NCBI GenBank assembly: GCA_018399135.1
Contig: JAGYPB010000025.1
Span: 1-38,770, forward strand
DNA length: 38,770 nucleotides
Direction: 5' to 3'
Source: Deltaproteobacteria bacterium
Lineage (GTDB): Bacteria > Desulfobacterota > Desulfuromonadia > Desulfuromonadales > Geopsychrobacteraceae
Below the pieces are notes generated by a model. The model was not told the DNA's origin and did no database searches. It saw only the letters and a program-made list of their open reading frames with translations. Within the stretch, counting starts at the first letter, position 1. Every line of letters begins with the position of its first letter. This document shows positions 7,600-17,472 of this stretch, in pieces. A program made the position numbers and the translations under genes.

Positions 7600-10255
7600 A
7601 TGAAAAGTCTCAGCACCAGCACTCATATTGAAGGGCCCGGCATGACTCGTTGGCTTAAGGGATCTATTGGCAAAAGTCTTGCGTTGCTGTTGATTATTGC
7701 ACTGATTCCAGCCTTCAGCATTCTGCTCTTTAGTGGTGTTGAACAACGGCAAATTGCCATCAAAGACGCTGAAAGGAACGTTCAACTCCTCACCCGCAGC
7801 ATGGCACAAACCCAGCTTGATCTTGTCAATACCAGCCGCAGCATCCTTTCTACCCTGGCGTTATTACCGGAAATCCGGGATTTTAACGACTGACTCCAGC
7901 GAAAAATATTTCAATCCCTGATCAAACAGAATCCCGAATTCCAGAATTTCACCTGACCGATCTTGATGGCGAGTATGGCGGCGTCCGCTCTGCCCTTCGA
8001 GGGGACAAACCTCGCCGACCGAAAACATTTCCGTCAGGCCGTTGGTTGTGATGATTTTGCCGTAGGTGAATTTATCATATCGCGGGTCGGGGCAGCCGAG
8101 CCCGCCCTGGCCTTTGCCTACCCGGTCAGAAAAGCGGATGGTAAGGCCCGTGGGGTATGACCGCCGCCGTCAACCTGGCACGTTTTTCCACACTACAGGA
8201 CGTTCCGCAGCTGTCGGATAAATCGCTATTGCTGTCACCGATCATCAGGGAATCCGCCTGTTCTATCAACAGCCGCCCCGCTACCAACCCGATTGGTCAG
8301 CCTATAACACAAGACGCATGGGACAAATCCGCGCGGCGCAAAGAAACAGAATATTCAAAAAGTATCGGATCGATGGTGCCCAGCGTGTCATTGCCTTTGA
8401 ACCGATCAGTCTGAGCCCTGACACGCCCGCTTATGCCTATGTCTGGGCCGGGATCTCCGAGCAGGAAATTCTTCAATCCGCCAACGCCATTCTAACCCGT
8501 AATCTGTTGCTGTTGCTGGCGGCCATGATAGTAACCCTGATCCTGGCCTGGCGCATTGGGCGCGTCACCCTGGTTAAACCGATCACAACCCTTGCCGGCT
8601 TCAGTCGCTCTCTGGCCTCCGGAGCCCTTCCCGAACGTCCCGTTGTTGAGATTGCACCGACGGAAATAGTGACACTGACAGATACCTTTTACAACATGGC
8701 AACCACCCTCGAAACCAATCGGATAGCCCTTGCCGCAGAGAAAGAACAGCTTGCCGTCACCCTCAACAGCATCGGCGATGCCGTCATCACCACTGATACC
8801 GCTGGCCGGGTGGCATTGATGAATCCCGTTGCCGCAAACCTGACCGGCTGGAGCATTGAAGATGCAACAGGCCGCCCCCTCAATGAAGTCTTCAATATTG
8901 TCAATGAGCACTCCGGCGAGCCTTGTGAGAGTCCGGTTGAAAAAGTCTTAAGTTCCGGACAAATTGTTGGGTTGGCCAATCATACCGGATTGATATCCCG
9001 TGATGGTCAGATGCGCAGCATCGCTGACAGTGGTGCTCCTATCATTACCAGTAACGGGGATACCATCGGTGTTGTTCTGGTGTTTCGAGATGTCACTGAT
9101 CAGTATCGCCTCGAACGTGAACTTGAGAAAATCAGAAAAATCGAATCCCTCGGCTTGCTCGCCGGCGGTATCGCCCACGATTTCAACAACATGCTTTCCG
9201 CGATTCTTGGCAATATCGATCTGTCTCTACTGGATTCCAACCTCACTGAAAAAACCCGTAAACGCCTCGGAGATGCAACCAAAGCATCCCTGCGTGCCCG
9301 CGATCTGACCAGGCAACTCCTGACTTTCTCCAAAGGAGGGCAACCGGTCAGGCAACTAGCCTCTCTGCCGGAAATCATTAAAGATTCAACCGATTTCATT
9401 CTCCATGGAGCTGAAGTATCCTGCCGCTACGATTTTGCCGATAAACTACCGCTGGTGGATATCGATACCAACCAGATCAGCCAGGTGATTCAGAACCTGG
9501 TTCTTAACGCCCTGCAATCAATGCCGAAAGGAGGGGTTGTTACCCTCTCCTGCGCTGTTGCTGATGGGAATGAAATTGTCGACACACCCCTTGATCACGC
9601 CAGGGAATACGTGAGGGTGACCATCAGCGATCAGGGGGAGGGGATCCCTGCTGACATCATCGACAAGATCTTTGATCCCTACTTTTCCACCAAACCTCAG
9701 GGCAGCGGCCTGGGGTTGTCTATCGTCCACTCGATTATCAGCAAACATGACGGCCATATTCAGGTGGACTCATCACCAGGGCTAAACACCACGTTCAGTA
9801 TTTTCCTCCCAGCCTCAGCGAAAAAGCGCCAGGAAGCCAAGGTTCAAGCTGTCAAATGTTCCAACAACAGACTTCAGGGCAAAGTGCTGGTGATGGATGA
9901 TGAGGAACCGGTGCTCCAGACCATCTGTCTGATGCTCGAGGAATTTGGTTTGGAATCGCTGAAGGCGACTGATGGAGAAGAGGCCGTTCGTCTGTATCGG
10001 GAACATCTGGGCAAAGACCCCCCTATCTGTCTGACAATTCTCGATCTCACCGTCCCCGGTGGCAAAGGCGGAAAAGAAGCCGCACAGGAAATTCTCACCC
10101 TTGATCCGGATGCACGAATTGTTGTTTCAAGCGGTTATTCGCTGGACACCATCATGGCCCAACATAGAGACTATGGTTTTTGTGCGGTGCTGGCAAAGCC
10201 CTTCGATCTAAATGAACTTGGCAACGTTCTCAACATCAGTTCAACAGCAAGCTAA
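7600..10255 (+). pseudogene. Hybrid sensor histidine kinase, sensor domain disrupted by frameshifts
   Basis: This encodes a membrane sensor kinase: an N-terminal membrane helix (SLALLLIIALIPAFSILLF), a periplasmic Cache-like domain, a second helix (LLLLLAAMIVTLILAW), HAMP, PAS (LNSIGDAVITTDTAGRV), HisKA with phosphohistidine in GGIAHDFNNMLSAI, HATPase (NLVLNALQSM, GSGLGLSIVHS) and a C-terminal receiver with aspartate in ILDLTVPGG and lysine in AKPF. From 8318 to the stop the frame is intact. Between 7890 and 8330 the Cache domain is spread over all three frames. The pieces are FQSLIKQNPEFQNF, LTDLDGEYGG, ALPFEGTNLADRKHF, TAAVNLARFSTL, VTDHQGIRLFYQQPPRYQ, IGQPI and FKKYRIDGAQRVIAFEPI, in the right order. 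Either the gene is decaying or this 440-base stretch has sequencing errors. As read, only the cytoplasmic half plus one helix could be made. Confidence 0.8.
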
Positions 10256-10267
10256 CGTGCATGTTAC

Positions 10268-11035
10268 TTATTGCGCCCGGTAATGCTCGAGGGAATCAAT
10301 AAACTGATATAAGATTGAGAAATACTCCTGCGCGTTGACGAACATGATGTCGTTGTGATTGCCACGGGGGAAAATCTTCAGCTCTTTGCGCCCCGCTGCC
10401 CAATCATTGAATTTTTCCGCATGGCGAACGCTCACCAAATCATCATGACGGGTGTGCATGATCAGCACTGGTCCTGGGTAAGCAGCCATTTTATGCTGGT
10501 GATTGAGGCGGCCATCCACGACGGCATCAAATTCTGCCAGGCTGACGCCCAGCTCCTGTGGATGAACCCGTAACAGCAAACGTTCGCGCACATCGGCGAT
10601 GCCACTCTCGATCACCAACCCGGCCACATCAGGAAAGAGTCGGACCGCCTCCAGGGCGAAAATGGCGCCGACGCTGCGTCCGAAAATAATCAACTGCTCG
10701 GGCGGAAGCTGCAAAGCGGCAATTGTTGCCTCCACATCCTTCAGCATCTTCCCCAGTTGCGGTTCACCCGTTGACCTGCCGTAGCCACGGTACTCTGCCA
10801 GAAAGCAGTTGAGCCCCGCATGAGCGATCGCCTCGACGAAGCCATCCAGCCAGTCATCGACAATCTCGCCATTACCGTGAAAATGCACCAGGGTTCTGGC
10901 CTGCGGGTCAACTTCGTGATAACTGCACGCCAGTTGCGCGCCATCGACCTCAATCATATAAGGCTCTGACAAAAACCCCTGGCGCGGGAAAAAATAACGT
11001 TGCGAGATGAGCGGATGGTTGAGCAGATCATGCAT
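10268..11035 (-). CDS. Alpha/beta hydrolase
   Basis: This is a predicted serine hydrolase of about 255 residues. The oxyanion-side motif HFHGNGE is followed by the nucleophile elbow GRSVG (Ser), the acid in HTRHDD and the catalytic histidine in GNHND. The order and spacing fit the alpha/beta fold of the Bem46/YfhR-like group. The ATG at 11035 has GGAGG upstream. Twenty-five more codons are open upstream to 11110 but have no ribosome-binding site and no conserved look. There is no signal peptide. It converges on the sensor kinase gene with only 12 bases between stops. The substrate is unknown. Confidence 0.8.
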   Translation of the reverse strand: MHDLLNHPLISQRYFFPRQGFLSEPYMIEVDGAQLACSYHEVDPQARTLVHFHGNGEIVDDWLDGFVEAIAHAGLNCFLAEYRGYGRSTGEPQLGKMLKDVEATIAALQLPPEQLIIFGRSVGAIFALEAVRLFPDVAGLVIESGIADVRERLLLRVHPQELGVSLAEFDAVVDGRLNHQHKMAAYPGPVLIMHTRHDDLVSVRHAEKFNDWAAGRKELKIFPRGNHNDIMFVNAQEYFSILYQFIDSLEHYRAQ

Positions 11036-11158
11036 GATGAGCCTCCAGGTTACAGCGCTGCAGCAACAGGCTGTCGCAACCGACAGTTTTTTGTTATGAT
11101 CCCGGCACAATTGAAAAAAACCATATAACAGTATCTCAATCAGATAGCGCCGCCGTCA

Positions 11159-12727
11159 ATGAAACCATCATTTACTCTGCCTGATATCCTCGACATGGAA
11201 TTTCTGTTCAAGCGCGATGAACCACGTCTTGAGCAGGGTGATGATGCGGAGCTGCGCCGACGCGACCGTGCCATTTATATTGCCACAGGGCTGGATGCGA
11301 CAGCTGAACCGGCCACGCGCGCACTGGCCGGCCATTGGCTTCATGCCCGGCGTCGCGAATATCAGCAGCAGCAACTGCCCTTGCCGGGGCAGATCTGGCA
11401 GGAAACCACTGCCCTCAGCGCTGTCCTGCTGTTTCTGTTCAGTTTGCTGGTGGGTAGCGGCCTGGCGGCATCCTTTCTCCGCTATGACGGCTCCACACCG
11501 GTCAATGTGTCCGGTTTTTTTGCCATCTTCATCCTCGTGCAACTGCTGCTGTTCATCCTCAACCTCGGGCTCATTGGTTATCGCTTGCTGCCCCGGGTAA
11601 AATCCCCAAAGTCCATCCTCTATGCCCTGCTCAGCCGCGCCCTGACCAGAATCTTTACGTCATTTTTCAAGCGCTCGCAGAAGCATCTGGCGGCGACCCG
11701 GCGTCTTGATCTGCAGGCCGCAGCAGGAAGCTTGCAGCAACTCCAAAAAATCTACGGCAACCTGCTGTTGTGGCCGGCATTTATCCTGCTCCAGCTTGCC
11801 GGCAGCGGTTTTAATCTGGGAGTACTGCTGACCCTGCTGGCCAAAGTCAGTTTCACCGACATTGCCTTCGGTTGGCAATCGACTCTGCCGCTGACCGATT
11901 TTTTTCTCGCCGAGCTGGTGCGCTGGATCGCCCTGCCCTGGATCTGGCTGTTGCCACCAGAGTGGGCATATCCCGGCCTCGAACAGATCATCGGCAGCAA
12001 GATTATTCTGATTGAAGGTAACTGGCGTCTGACCAGTACGGGGCTCACCTCCTGGTGGCCGTTTCTGCTGTGCGGAATTTTAGTGTACGGGCTGCTGCCT
12101 CGCCTGCTGCTGTTAAGTTGGGGAAGTTATCAATTGCGTACCGGGCTGAAAAACCTCCCCTGCGACAGCGCCTCCTTCCGCCAGTTACGCAGGCGCATGC
12201 TCACGCCGATGGTACATATAGAAGCGCAGCAACAGATCCCTCCCGTGACGGCGCGCCAGCAGCCGGCCCCTGAGCAGAGATCCCAGCAGGCAACGTTGAA
12301 CGGTAACGGATATCTGGTTCTGATACCTGACGAACTCTGGGATCTTTGCGCCGTTGATCTTCTGGCCCAGCATCTGTCTGATGTTGACAAAAACAGCCCG
12401 CTGGTACCGATCCGCTACGGCGCCATCGAACAATCTGATTTGGCGTTTTTCGACCAGGTCAGCAGTACGCTGAAAGACCGGGATCTCGCCGGTATCGTGG
12501 TTCTGCAGGAGGCCTGGCAACCACCGATCCGGGAGATCACTACCCTGCTCGGACACCTGCGCCGGATTATTGGCAGCTCCTCGCCCCTGTCGATCGCCTT
12601 GATCGGCAAGCCCGCTACAAACAAGCCATTGTCCCCGGTTCAGTCGCAGGATCTGACCATCTGGCTGAAAACCACTAATGCCCTGGCTGATCCCTATCTG
12701 GATGTTTTCCCCCTGGTGGCTGACTGA
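11159..12727 (+). CDS. DUF2868-type multi-pass membrane protein
   Basis: This is a 522-residue inner-membrane protein that I place in the DUF2868 family, mainly by its membrane layout and its partner. Membrane segments are visible near residues 88-108 (ALSAVLLFLFSLLVGSGLAA), 122-142 (FAIFILVQLLLFILNLGL), 205-230 and 300-322 (FLLCGILVYGLLPRLLLL). The last 150 residues look soluble, with a nucleotide-fold-like strand pattern (GYLVLIPDELWDL, LAGIVVLQEAW). Its TGA overlaps the ATG of the GTPase (TGATG), so the two are translationally coupled. The DUF2868/DUF3482 pair is a recurrent bacterial module whose task is not established. Confidence 0.75.
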   Translation: MKPSFTLPDILDMEFLFKRDEPRLEQGDDAELRRRDRAIYIATGLDATAEPATRALAGHWLHARRREYQQQQLPLPGQIWQETTALSAVLLFLFSLLVGSGLAASFLRYDGSTPVNVSGFFAIFILVQLLLFILNLGLIGYRLLPRVKSPKSILYALLSRALTRIFTSFFKRSQKHLAATRRLDLQAAAGSLQQLQKIYGNLLLWPAFILLQLAGSGFNLGVLLTLLAKVSFTDIAFGWQSTLPLTDFFLAELVRWIALPWIWLLPPEWAYPGLEQIIGSKIILIEGNWRLTSTGLTSWWPFLLCGILVYGLLPRLLLLSWGSYQLRTGLKNLPCDSASFRQLRRRMLTPMVHIEAQQQIPPVTARQQPAPEQRSQQATLNGNGYLVLIPDELWDLCAVDLLAQHLSDVDKNSPLVPIRYGAIEQSDLAFFDQVSSTLKDRDLAGIVVLQEAWQPPIREITTLLGHLRRIIGSSSPLSIALIGKPATNKPLSPVQSQDLTIWLKTTNALADPYLDVFPLVAD

Positions 12728-14142
12728 TGGCAGCCTCTGTTCCCATATTTGCCATTATTGGTCACCCTAACGAAGGGAAATCCTCCGTCCTATCCACCCT
12801 TGCCGAAGACGATACGGTAAGGATCAGTCCGATTCCGGGGGAAACCACGGAGGTTCAGAATTTCCCAGTGATGATTGATGGGCAGGAAATCATCCGTTTT
12901 ATCGACACGCCCGGATTTCAGAACCCCCGTCAGACTCTGGCCTGGATGCAAGATTATAAGGGGCCAAATAACCAGCTGCTCACAGCGTTCATTGCCGCAC
13001 ATCGAGATGACCCTGATTTTCGTGATGATTGCAATCTGCTGACACCGGTGGCGGCAGGAGCCGGAGTCATTTTTGTGGTTGATGGCTCACGACCTGTGCG
13101 CAATATGGACAAGGCGGAGATGGAGATTTTGCGTCTGACCGGAGCGCCACGTCTGGCGGTAATCAACAGCAAGGAAGACGACAGCAGCTATCTCGACAAC
13201 TGGAACGCCGAATTTCGCAAACATTTCAATGCCATTCGGGTTTTCAATTCAAGTCGTGCCAATTACGCCCAGCGTATTGAATTGCTGGAAAGCCTTAAAG
13301 CCATCGACCAGCAACTGGAACCGCTGCTGAAAATGGTCATCACTACCTATCAGAGCGACTGGCATGCGCGCAACCAACGTACGGCCGAGTTGATTCTTGA
13401 GCTGCTGCGTGACGTCCTTGGTTACCATACCACAGCACCCTGCGACCCGAAAGACAACGAAACTCTGAGCAAACAAAAGCTGACGCAACACTACATGGAC
13501 TATGTCAGTCGCACCGAGCATCAGACCCACAAAGCTATCCGCACCCTCTACAAACACCATATTTTTGATCTTGAACTGCCGCCGCACTCGATCCTCCAGG
13601 AAGACCTGTTCAGCGATAAAACCTGGGAATTTCTGGGGCTGACCGACAAACAGCTGGTGCTGGCCGGTGCCATCAGCGGTGCGACCATAGGTGCCGGTAT
13701 CGATCTCGCCGCCGGTGGGGTCAGTTTCGGGGTGTTTTCAGCATTGGGAGGATTTCTCGGTGCCGCCGGCACCCTGTTCAAGGGGAAGGATCTGATTGAC
13801 AGCTTTGAACTGCTCGGCTTCAAGGTTGGAGGCGAATCGATCCAGGTTGGTCCGGCCCGCAATATCCAGTTACTGTTCATTCTGCTTGATCGCTGCCTGC
13901 TGTTCACCTCCCATGTCATCAACTGGGCCCATGGACGTCGTGACTACGACCAGGCGGCCCTTCTTAGAGAACAGGATGGCGACAAAAAGGGCTTTACCAG
14001 CAACTGGAGCAGTGACGATCGCAAAGTCTGCAGTCAGTTTTTTATGGCCCTGCAGAAACAAGACACCGATACTCTGGAAAAAACCGGTACCCGTCTTTAT
14101 GAGATGATCGTCCGGCAACTGCAGCATATGTCTGAAGAATAA
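12727..14142 (+). CDS. GTPase with C-terminal DUF3482 domain
   Basis: This is a 471-residue GTP-binding protein. G1 is GHPNEGKSS near residue 12, the G2 region is PGETTEVQ, G3 is DTPGF and the G4-like element is INSKEDD in place of NKxD. After the G domain comes a helical region and then a glycine-zipper segment (GAISGATIGAGIDLAAGG, about residues 316-333) that could insert into or press against a membrane. This organisation matches DUF3482 GTPases that pair with DUF2868 proteins, and here the two genes overlap. GTP hydrolysis is inferred from motifs. The cellular role is unknown; membrane remodelling or transport regulation are possibilities only. Confidence 0.83.
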   Translation: MAASVPIFAIIGHPNEGKSSVLSTLAEDDTVRISPIPGETTEVQNFPVMIDGQEIIRFIDTPGFQNPRQTLAWMQDYKGPNNQLLTAFIAAHRDDPDFRDDCNLLTPVAAGAGVIFVVDGSRPVRNMDKAEMEILRLTGAPRLAVINSKEDDSSYLDNWNAEFRKHFNAIRVFNSSRANYAQRIELLESLKAIDQQLEPLLKMVITTYQSDWHARNQRTAELILELLRDVLGYHTTAPCDPKDNETLSKQKLTQHYMDYVSRTEHQTHKAIRTLYKHHIFDLELPPHSILQEDLFSDKTWEFLGLTDKQLVLAGAISGATIGAGIDLAAGGVSFGVFSALGGFLGAAGTLFKGKDLIDSFELLGFKVGGESIQVGPARNIQLLFILLDRCLLFTSHVINWAHGRRDYDQAALLREQDGDKKGFTSNWSSDDRKVCSQFFMALQKQDTDTLEKTGTRLYEMIVRQLQHMSEE

Positions 14143-14155
14143 GCAAAAAACAGCT

Positions 14156-14303
14156 ATATCTGTTCAGCACCGGGCCTTTGAATCCTATGTCAAGGGACGC
14201 TTTTCGTCATCCATGACCGCTTTTTGTCGCCGTCCATGGCGACAAAAACCCTTGTCACAGGATCCAAAGGCCCTGCGCAAAAGACTGCACCTGAATAAAT
14301 TAC
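14156..14303 (+). mobile_element. MITE copy A (148 bp, full length)
   Basis: The ends are ATATCTGTTCAGC and CTGAATAAATTAC, imperfect inverted repeats. The flanking 8-mers AAACAGCT (14148-14155) and TAACTGCT (14304-14311) agree at 6 of 8 bases and look like an aged target duplication. The inner arms GGGCCTTTG and CAAAGGCCC are fully complementary, and a second hairpin TGTCGCC/GGCGACA lies in the centre. The element occupies the space between the GTPase stop and the photolyase 3' end. Confidence 0.8.
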
Positions 14304-14342
14304 TAACTGCTTTCCGTGGACAAAGGCCTTTTACGGTAAAGG

Positions 14343-15787
14343 TCAACCACTGTGGCGCATCTGCTGATAAGCGTCCAGCGCCCACTTTGCCAAATGATAC
14401 TTTCAGGTCAACTATCGGCAGCGGATAATCTGCCCCAAGGACAATATTCGCCTGTTCCAGCCAGGCGGTTGGTGCCGCCAGAGCGCATGCAAGCTTGTCG
14501 GGCAAAGCCCCAATCTCGGGCACATAGCGTCGGACATAATCGCCATGGGATCAAACTTTTTTGCCCCTGGGTTACCGGATTAAAAATCCGGAAATAGGGG
14601 AGCAGCATCAGCGCCACAACCGGCAACCCACTGCCAGCCTGCGGAATTGCTGGCCAGGTCGGCATCCACAGACAATCCCGAGACCAGCTCTCGCCCTGCT
14701 GCCATGGGAGCATCAGATTTTCACCAGAAAGAACCACCACCATTCGTACTCGATTATGCATAAAGCCGGTCTGCCACAGTTCGCGCATTCCCGCGTCGAC
14801 CAGCGGATAACCGGTCAGCCCTCGCTGCCAAAAGCGTAAACCCCCTTCATCCTTAAGCCAGGGGAAGCGCTGGAACTCGACACGCAAAGGTGCTTCGGGC
14901 AGGTGAGGGTTATGGTAAAGCTGATAGTAGGAAAATTCACGCCACGCCAGTTCGCTGAAAAAATGGTCCAGATCAGCCTCCGGAATATTTCCCGTGGCTG
15001 CAGCCGTCAATAGACTCCGGCGGATCTGGTGGGGGGAAATTTCACCGAAGTGCAGATGGGGCGACAATCGTGAAGTCTGCTCCAGTGCTGGAAAGTCACG
15101 CCCCTGACGATAACCGTCAAGACCGGTGGAGACAAAGTCGTTGAGCCGTTGGTGCGCCCCTTCCTCTCCCGGGAGCCAGTGCTGCTCTAATTTTTTGTAC
15201 CAGCCCTGGCGCGACAGCAGCCCCAATTCCTCCAGCCGGCAGGCACCCGCCACTATTGCTGCCGATGGGTAAAAGTCTGCAGACACCGGCGGATCGACAG
15301 GGTTCCTGGGCGCATTGCGCCCCAGGCAGCCGTTGCGGTAATAAGGAGTAAAGACCTTATAGGGCGTACCGTCAGCTTTAAGCACCTCCCAAGGCTCCCA
15401 TAACAACGATGCGTTAAAACTTTGTGCTGCAATACCGGCAAGGTTCAGGCTCTCTTTTATCTGACGGTCGCGCGCAATACGCCATGGTTCATAACAGCGA
15501 TTCCAGAATACCCGTTGCGCACCGAGCTCTGTGGTCAGTTGCTGCAGAATATCGTCGGCATTGCCACAAAAGAGTCGCAGGTGCCCGTGCAACTGCTGTT
15601 CAAGTTTCTGCAACGAACGATGCAGCCACCAACGGCCGGCACCACCCATCGACCAACTGCCTGACGATTCGTTATCAAGGATATAGATGGGTACGACAGA
15701 TCCCTGCTGAGTGGCCGCTGCCAGGCCAGGATTATCAGCAAGACGCAAATCCTGTCGGAACCAGAAGATCACCGGGGAATCGGCCAT
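14343..15787 (-). pseudogene. phrB: Deoxyribodipyrimidine photolyase, 3' part frameshifted
   Basis: This is an FAD-dependent light-driven DNA repair enzyme that splits cyclobutane pyrimidine dimers. The N-terminal Rossmann part starts VIFWFRQDLRLADN, and the FAD domain shows TGYPLVDAGMRELWQTG and MHNRVRMVV. The start is ATG 15787 with AGGAG upstream. The frame opened by the start runs to a stop at 14408, but the conserved 3' part alternates frames: LVDADLASNSAGWQWVAG, YFRIFNPVTQG, DYVRRYVPEIGALPDKL and finally LAKWALDAYQQMRHSG ending at 14343. The shifts coincide with a lost G, an extra C in CCCC, extra A in AAAAAA, a lost C and an extra T in TTT. All are homopolymer-type indels, so sequencing error is likely. 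Corrected, it would be a normal class I CPD photolyase. Confidence 0.85.
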
Positions 15788-15827
15788 CAAGCACTCCTAA
15801 GCAAAACGAATAATAACAACGAAGTAG

Positions 15828-15858
15828 TTGACATTCAATATATCGAATATTACGATAT
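15828..15858 (+). promoter_or_regulatory. Sigma-70 promoter with overlapping dyad, upstream of the DUF302 gene
   Basis: TTGACA (15828-15833), a 17-base spacer and TACGAT (15851-15856) form a good promoter. A perfect dyad ATATCG-N7-CGATAT (15840-15845 and 15853-15858) straddles the -10 box, where a dimeric repressor could block RNA polymerase. The promoter is seen; an operator role is inferred. Confidence 0.6.
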
Positions 15859-15915
15859 TGGAATAATTGTTGGACAACCAGTAGAGATCTCTATCAACCA
15901 TAAGGAGAAAATATC

Positions 15916-16353
15916 ATGAGCGACGTATCCATTTACCGCAACAGTTCCAACAAACCCTTTGATGTCCTGATAGAGGATCTGAAAAAGGCCATTGTAGCAT
16001 CAGGCTTCAGCGTCCACCACCTCGACAAATCCGACCTGGTTGCTTTCTATCGCGATCAGGGGGTGAGCATTCCGGAAAGCTACCGCCACGCCATGATTCA
16101 GATGTGCAAGCCGGTAAATTCAGGCAAATCCCTGCCTGCCAACCCGGAGCGCAGTGTCTTTGTCCAAAAGTTTTTTTCGGTCTACAACAAAGGGGATCAA
16201 ACGGAAATTCGCTTTTTGATCTATTCGCCGGAACTGATTGTCAACCTTCTTGGCGACGACGAAGAAGGTGTAGAACCATCCAATCAGGACTTTGCCCAGA
16301 ACATGACCAATGCATTTGGTGCCATGAGAAAGATCGTTGATTCGGTGGTTTAA
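15916..16353 (+). CDS. DUF302-like small cytoplasmic protein
   Basis: This is a 145-residue protein with the layout of the DUF302 family: an N-terminal strand-helix unit (FDVLIEDLKKAIVASGFSV), a middle region with an LIYSPELIVNLLG segment, and an acidic C-terminal helix. No signal peptide or membrane segment is present. AAGGAG lies 8 bases before the ATG. It has its own promoter and dyad and is followed by a strong hairpin, so it is probably a single-gene unit. DUF302 proteins are uncharacterised in general, and the family match here is moderate. Confidence 0.65.
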   Translation: MSDVSIYRNSSNKPFDVLIEDLKKAIVASGFSVHHLDKSDLVAFYRDQGVSIPESYRHAMIQMCKPVNSGKSLPANPERSVFVQKFFSVYNKGDQTEIRFLIYSPELIVNLLGDDEEGVEPSNQDFAQNMTNAFGAMRKIVDSVV

Positions 16354-16363
16354 GAAAGGTAGG

Positions 16364-16416
16364 TTGAGCATCGCCAAGCCGGTGCCTGAGCTCCGACTCG
16401 GTGATGCTCAAGTTTT
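16364..16416 (+). terminator. Hairpin terminator between the DUF302 gene and proX
   Basis: The arms TTGAGCATCGCCAAG (16364-16378) and CTCGGTGATGCTCAA (16397-16411) pair at 13 of 15 positions and are followed by GTTTT on the plus strand. The position between two convergent genes fits a terminator for the DUF302 gene; it may also act on proX transcripts. Confidence 0.7.
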
Positions 16417-16418
16417 CA

Positions 16419-17438
16419 CTACTTGGCAGCTTTACGTGCTTCGGCCAGCCACCCATCCCAGGTAGAACGATTCTTTTCAATCCACTCCTGGGCGTGACGC
16501 TCTACATCGCGCTGACTTTTCTCGCCTTCATTCATTTTGGTGTTCTGCTCGTTAATATCGATCAACGGCAAGTTGAATACCTCGAAAAACCTTTTTGCCG
16601 CCGGGTTTTTCGCTAGGAATTTTTTGTTGGCAACAACCTGAATATCACTGACCACAAAACCGGCTTTTAACGGATCGGTCACAGCCCCTTCAACGCCGCT
16701 GACGGTCATACGGTCGACCCCGGCCATTTGAGCTTCACGGGGTTTAATTTCCGGAACGTTGATCCACATGACGTCCTCACCCGGCTTCAGCATGAAAATT
16801 GTCCAGTTAGGGGCCCAGGTGTAAAAGAAAATCGGTTTTCCGGCCTGATAACGGGCCAATGTGTCTGCCATGCTGGCAGAGTAGCCGGCTTTGATCGGAT
16901 TGATGTGATCGTCCAGGTCATAGACATCAAAGTGGTGAGTAATCACTTGTTCACATCCCCAGCCCGGAGGGCAGGCGGTCAGGTCAGCCTTGCCGTCGCC
17001 ATTGTCATCAAAAGCTTTTTTTACTTCAGGGCGCTTGAAGTCATCCAGCGACTTAATGTTGAATTGCTCTACGTGCTTTTTGGAAACCAGGTAACCCTGC
17101 AAGCCACCAGCCTTGGCAACGTAACCAACAATCTCAACGTTCTGTTCCCAGCCCGCCGGCATTTGACCGACATGATTGGGGAACCAGCCGTTGGTCCAAT
17201 AATCAATATCGCCTAAAAATACGGACTGATAAAACAGCGGATTGGTTAACTCTGTTGGTTGTTTGACATTGTAACCAAGCTCCGTCAAACCAGCCCGCAC
17301 CAGAGCCTCTTGAAAATAGCCGGTATCCCAGGTTGCCCGGGACGGTTTTACCGTGATTCCCTGACCCGGCTTATGCCCTCCGGCAAAAACCGGCGCGGCA
17401 AGTAAAATCATTAACAAAAACAATAATAATTTCTTCAT
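16419..17438 (-). CDS. proX: Glycine betaine/proline ABC transporter substrate-binding protein
   Basis: This is the periplasmic binding protein of a ProU-type osmoprotectant importer. A signal peptide (MKKLLLFLLMILLAAPVFA) leads a 340-residue ProX protein. Conserved ProX features include the aromatic-rich patches WDTGYFQEALV, YWTNGWFPNHVG and FYTWAPNWTIFML, which build the quaternary-amine cage, and the disulfide-type segment CPPGWGCEQ. The ATG at 17438 has AAGGAG at 6-base spacing; the longer open frame to 17543 would remove the signal peptide from the N-terminus. It is the last gene of proVWX, 34 bases after proW. Substrate choice between glycine betaine and proline is inferred from the family. 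Confidence 0.93.
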   Translation of the reverse strand: MKKLLLFLLMILLAAPVFAGGHKPGQGITVKPSRATWDTGYFQEALVRAGLTELGYNVKQPTELTNPLFYQSVFLGDIDYWTNGWFPNHVGQMPAGWEQNVEIVGYVAKAGGLQGYLVSKKHVEQFNIKSLDDFKRPEVKKAFDDNGDGKADLTACPPGWGCEQVITHHFDVYDLDDHINPIKAGYSASMADTLARYQAGKPIFFYTWAPNWTIFMLKPGEDVMWINVPEIKPREAQMAGVDRMTVSGVEGAVTDPLKAGFVVSDIQVVANKKFLAKNPAAKRFFEVFNLPLIDINEQNTKMNEGEKSQRDVERHAQEWIEKNRSTWDGWLAEARKAAK

Positions 17439-17472
17439 TCTTTTCTCCTTTGTGATGTGAGGGAACGAGATA

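Noticed and set aside
14408-15790. A 460-residue photolyase ending at 14408 as a natural gene end
   Set aside because: The last part (CPTLCARDWGFARQACM) has no similarity to photolyases, while the correct C-terminus is encoded in other frames down to 14343.
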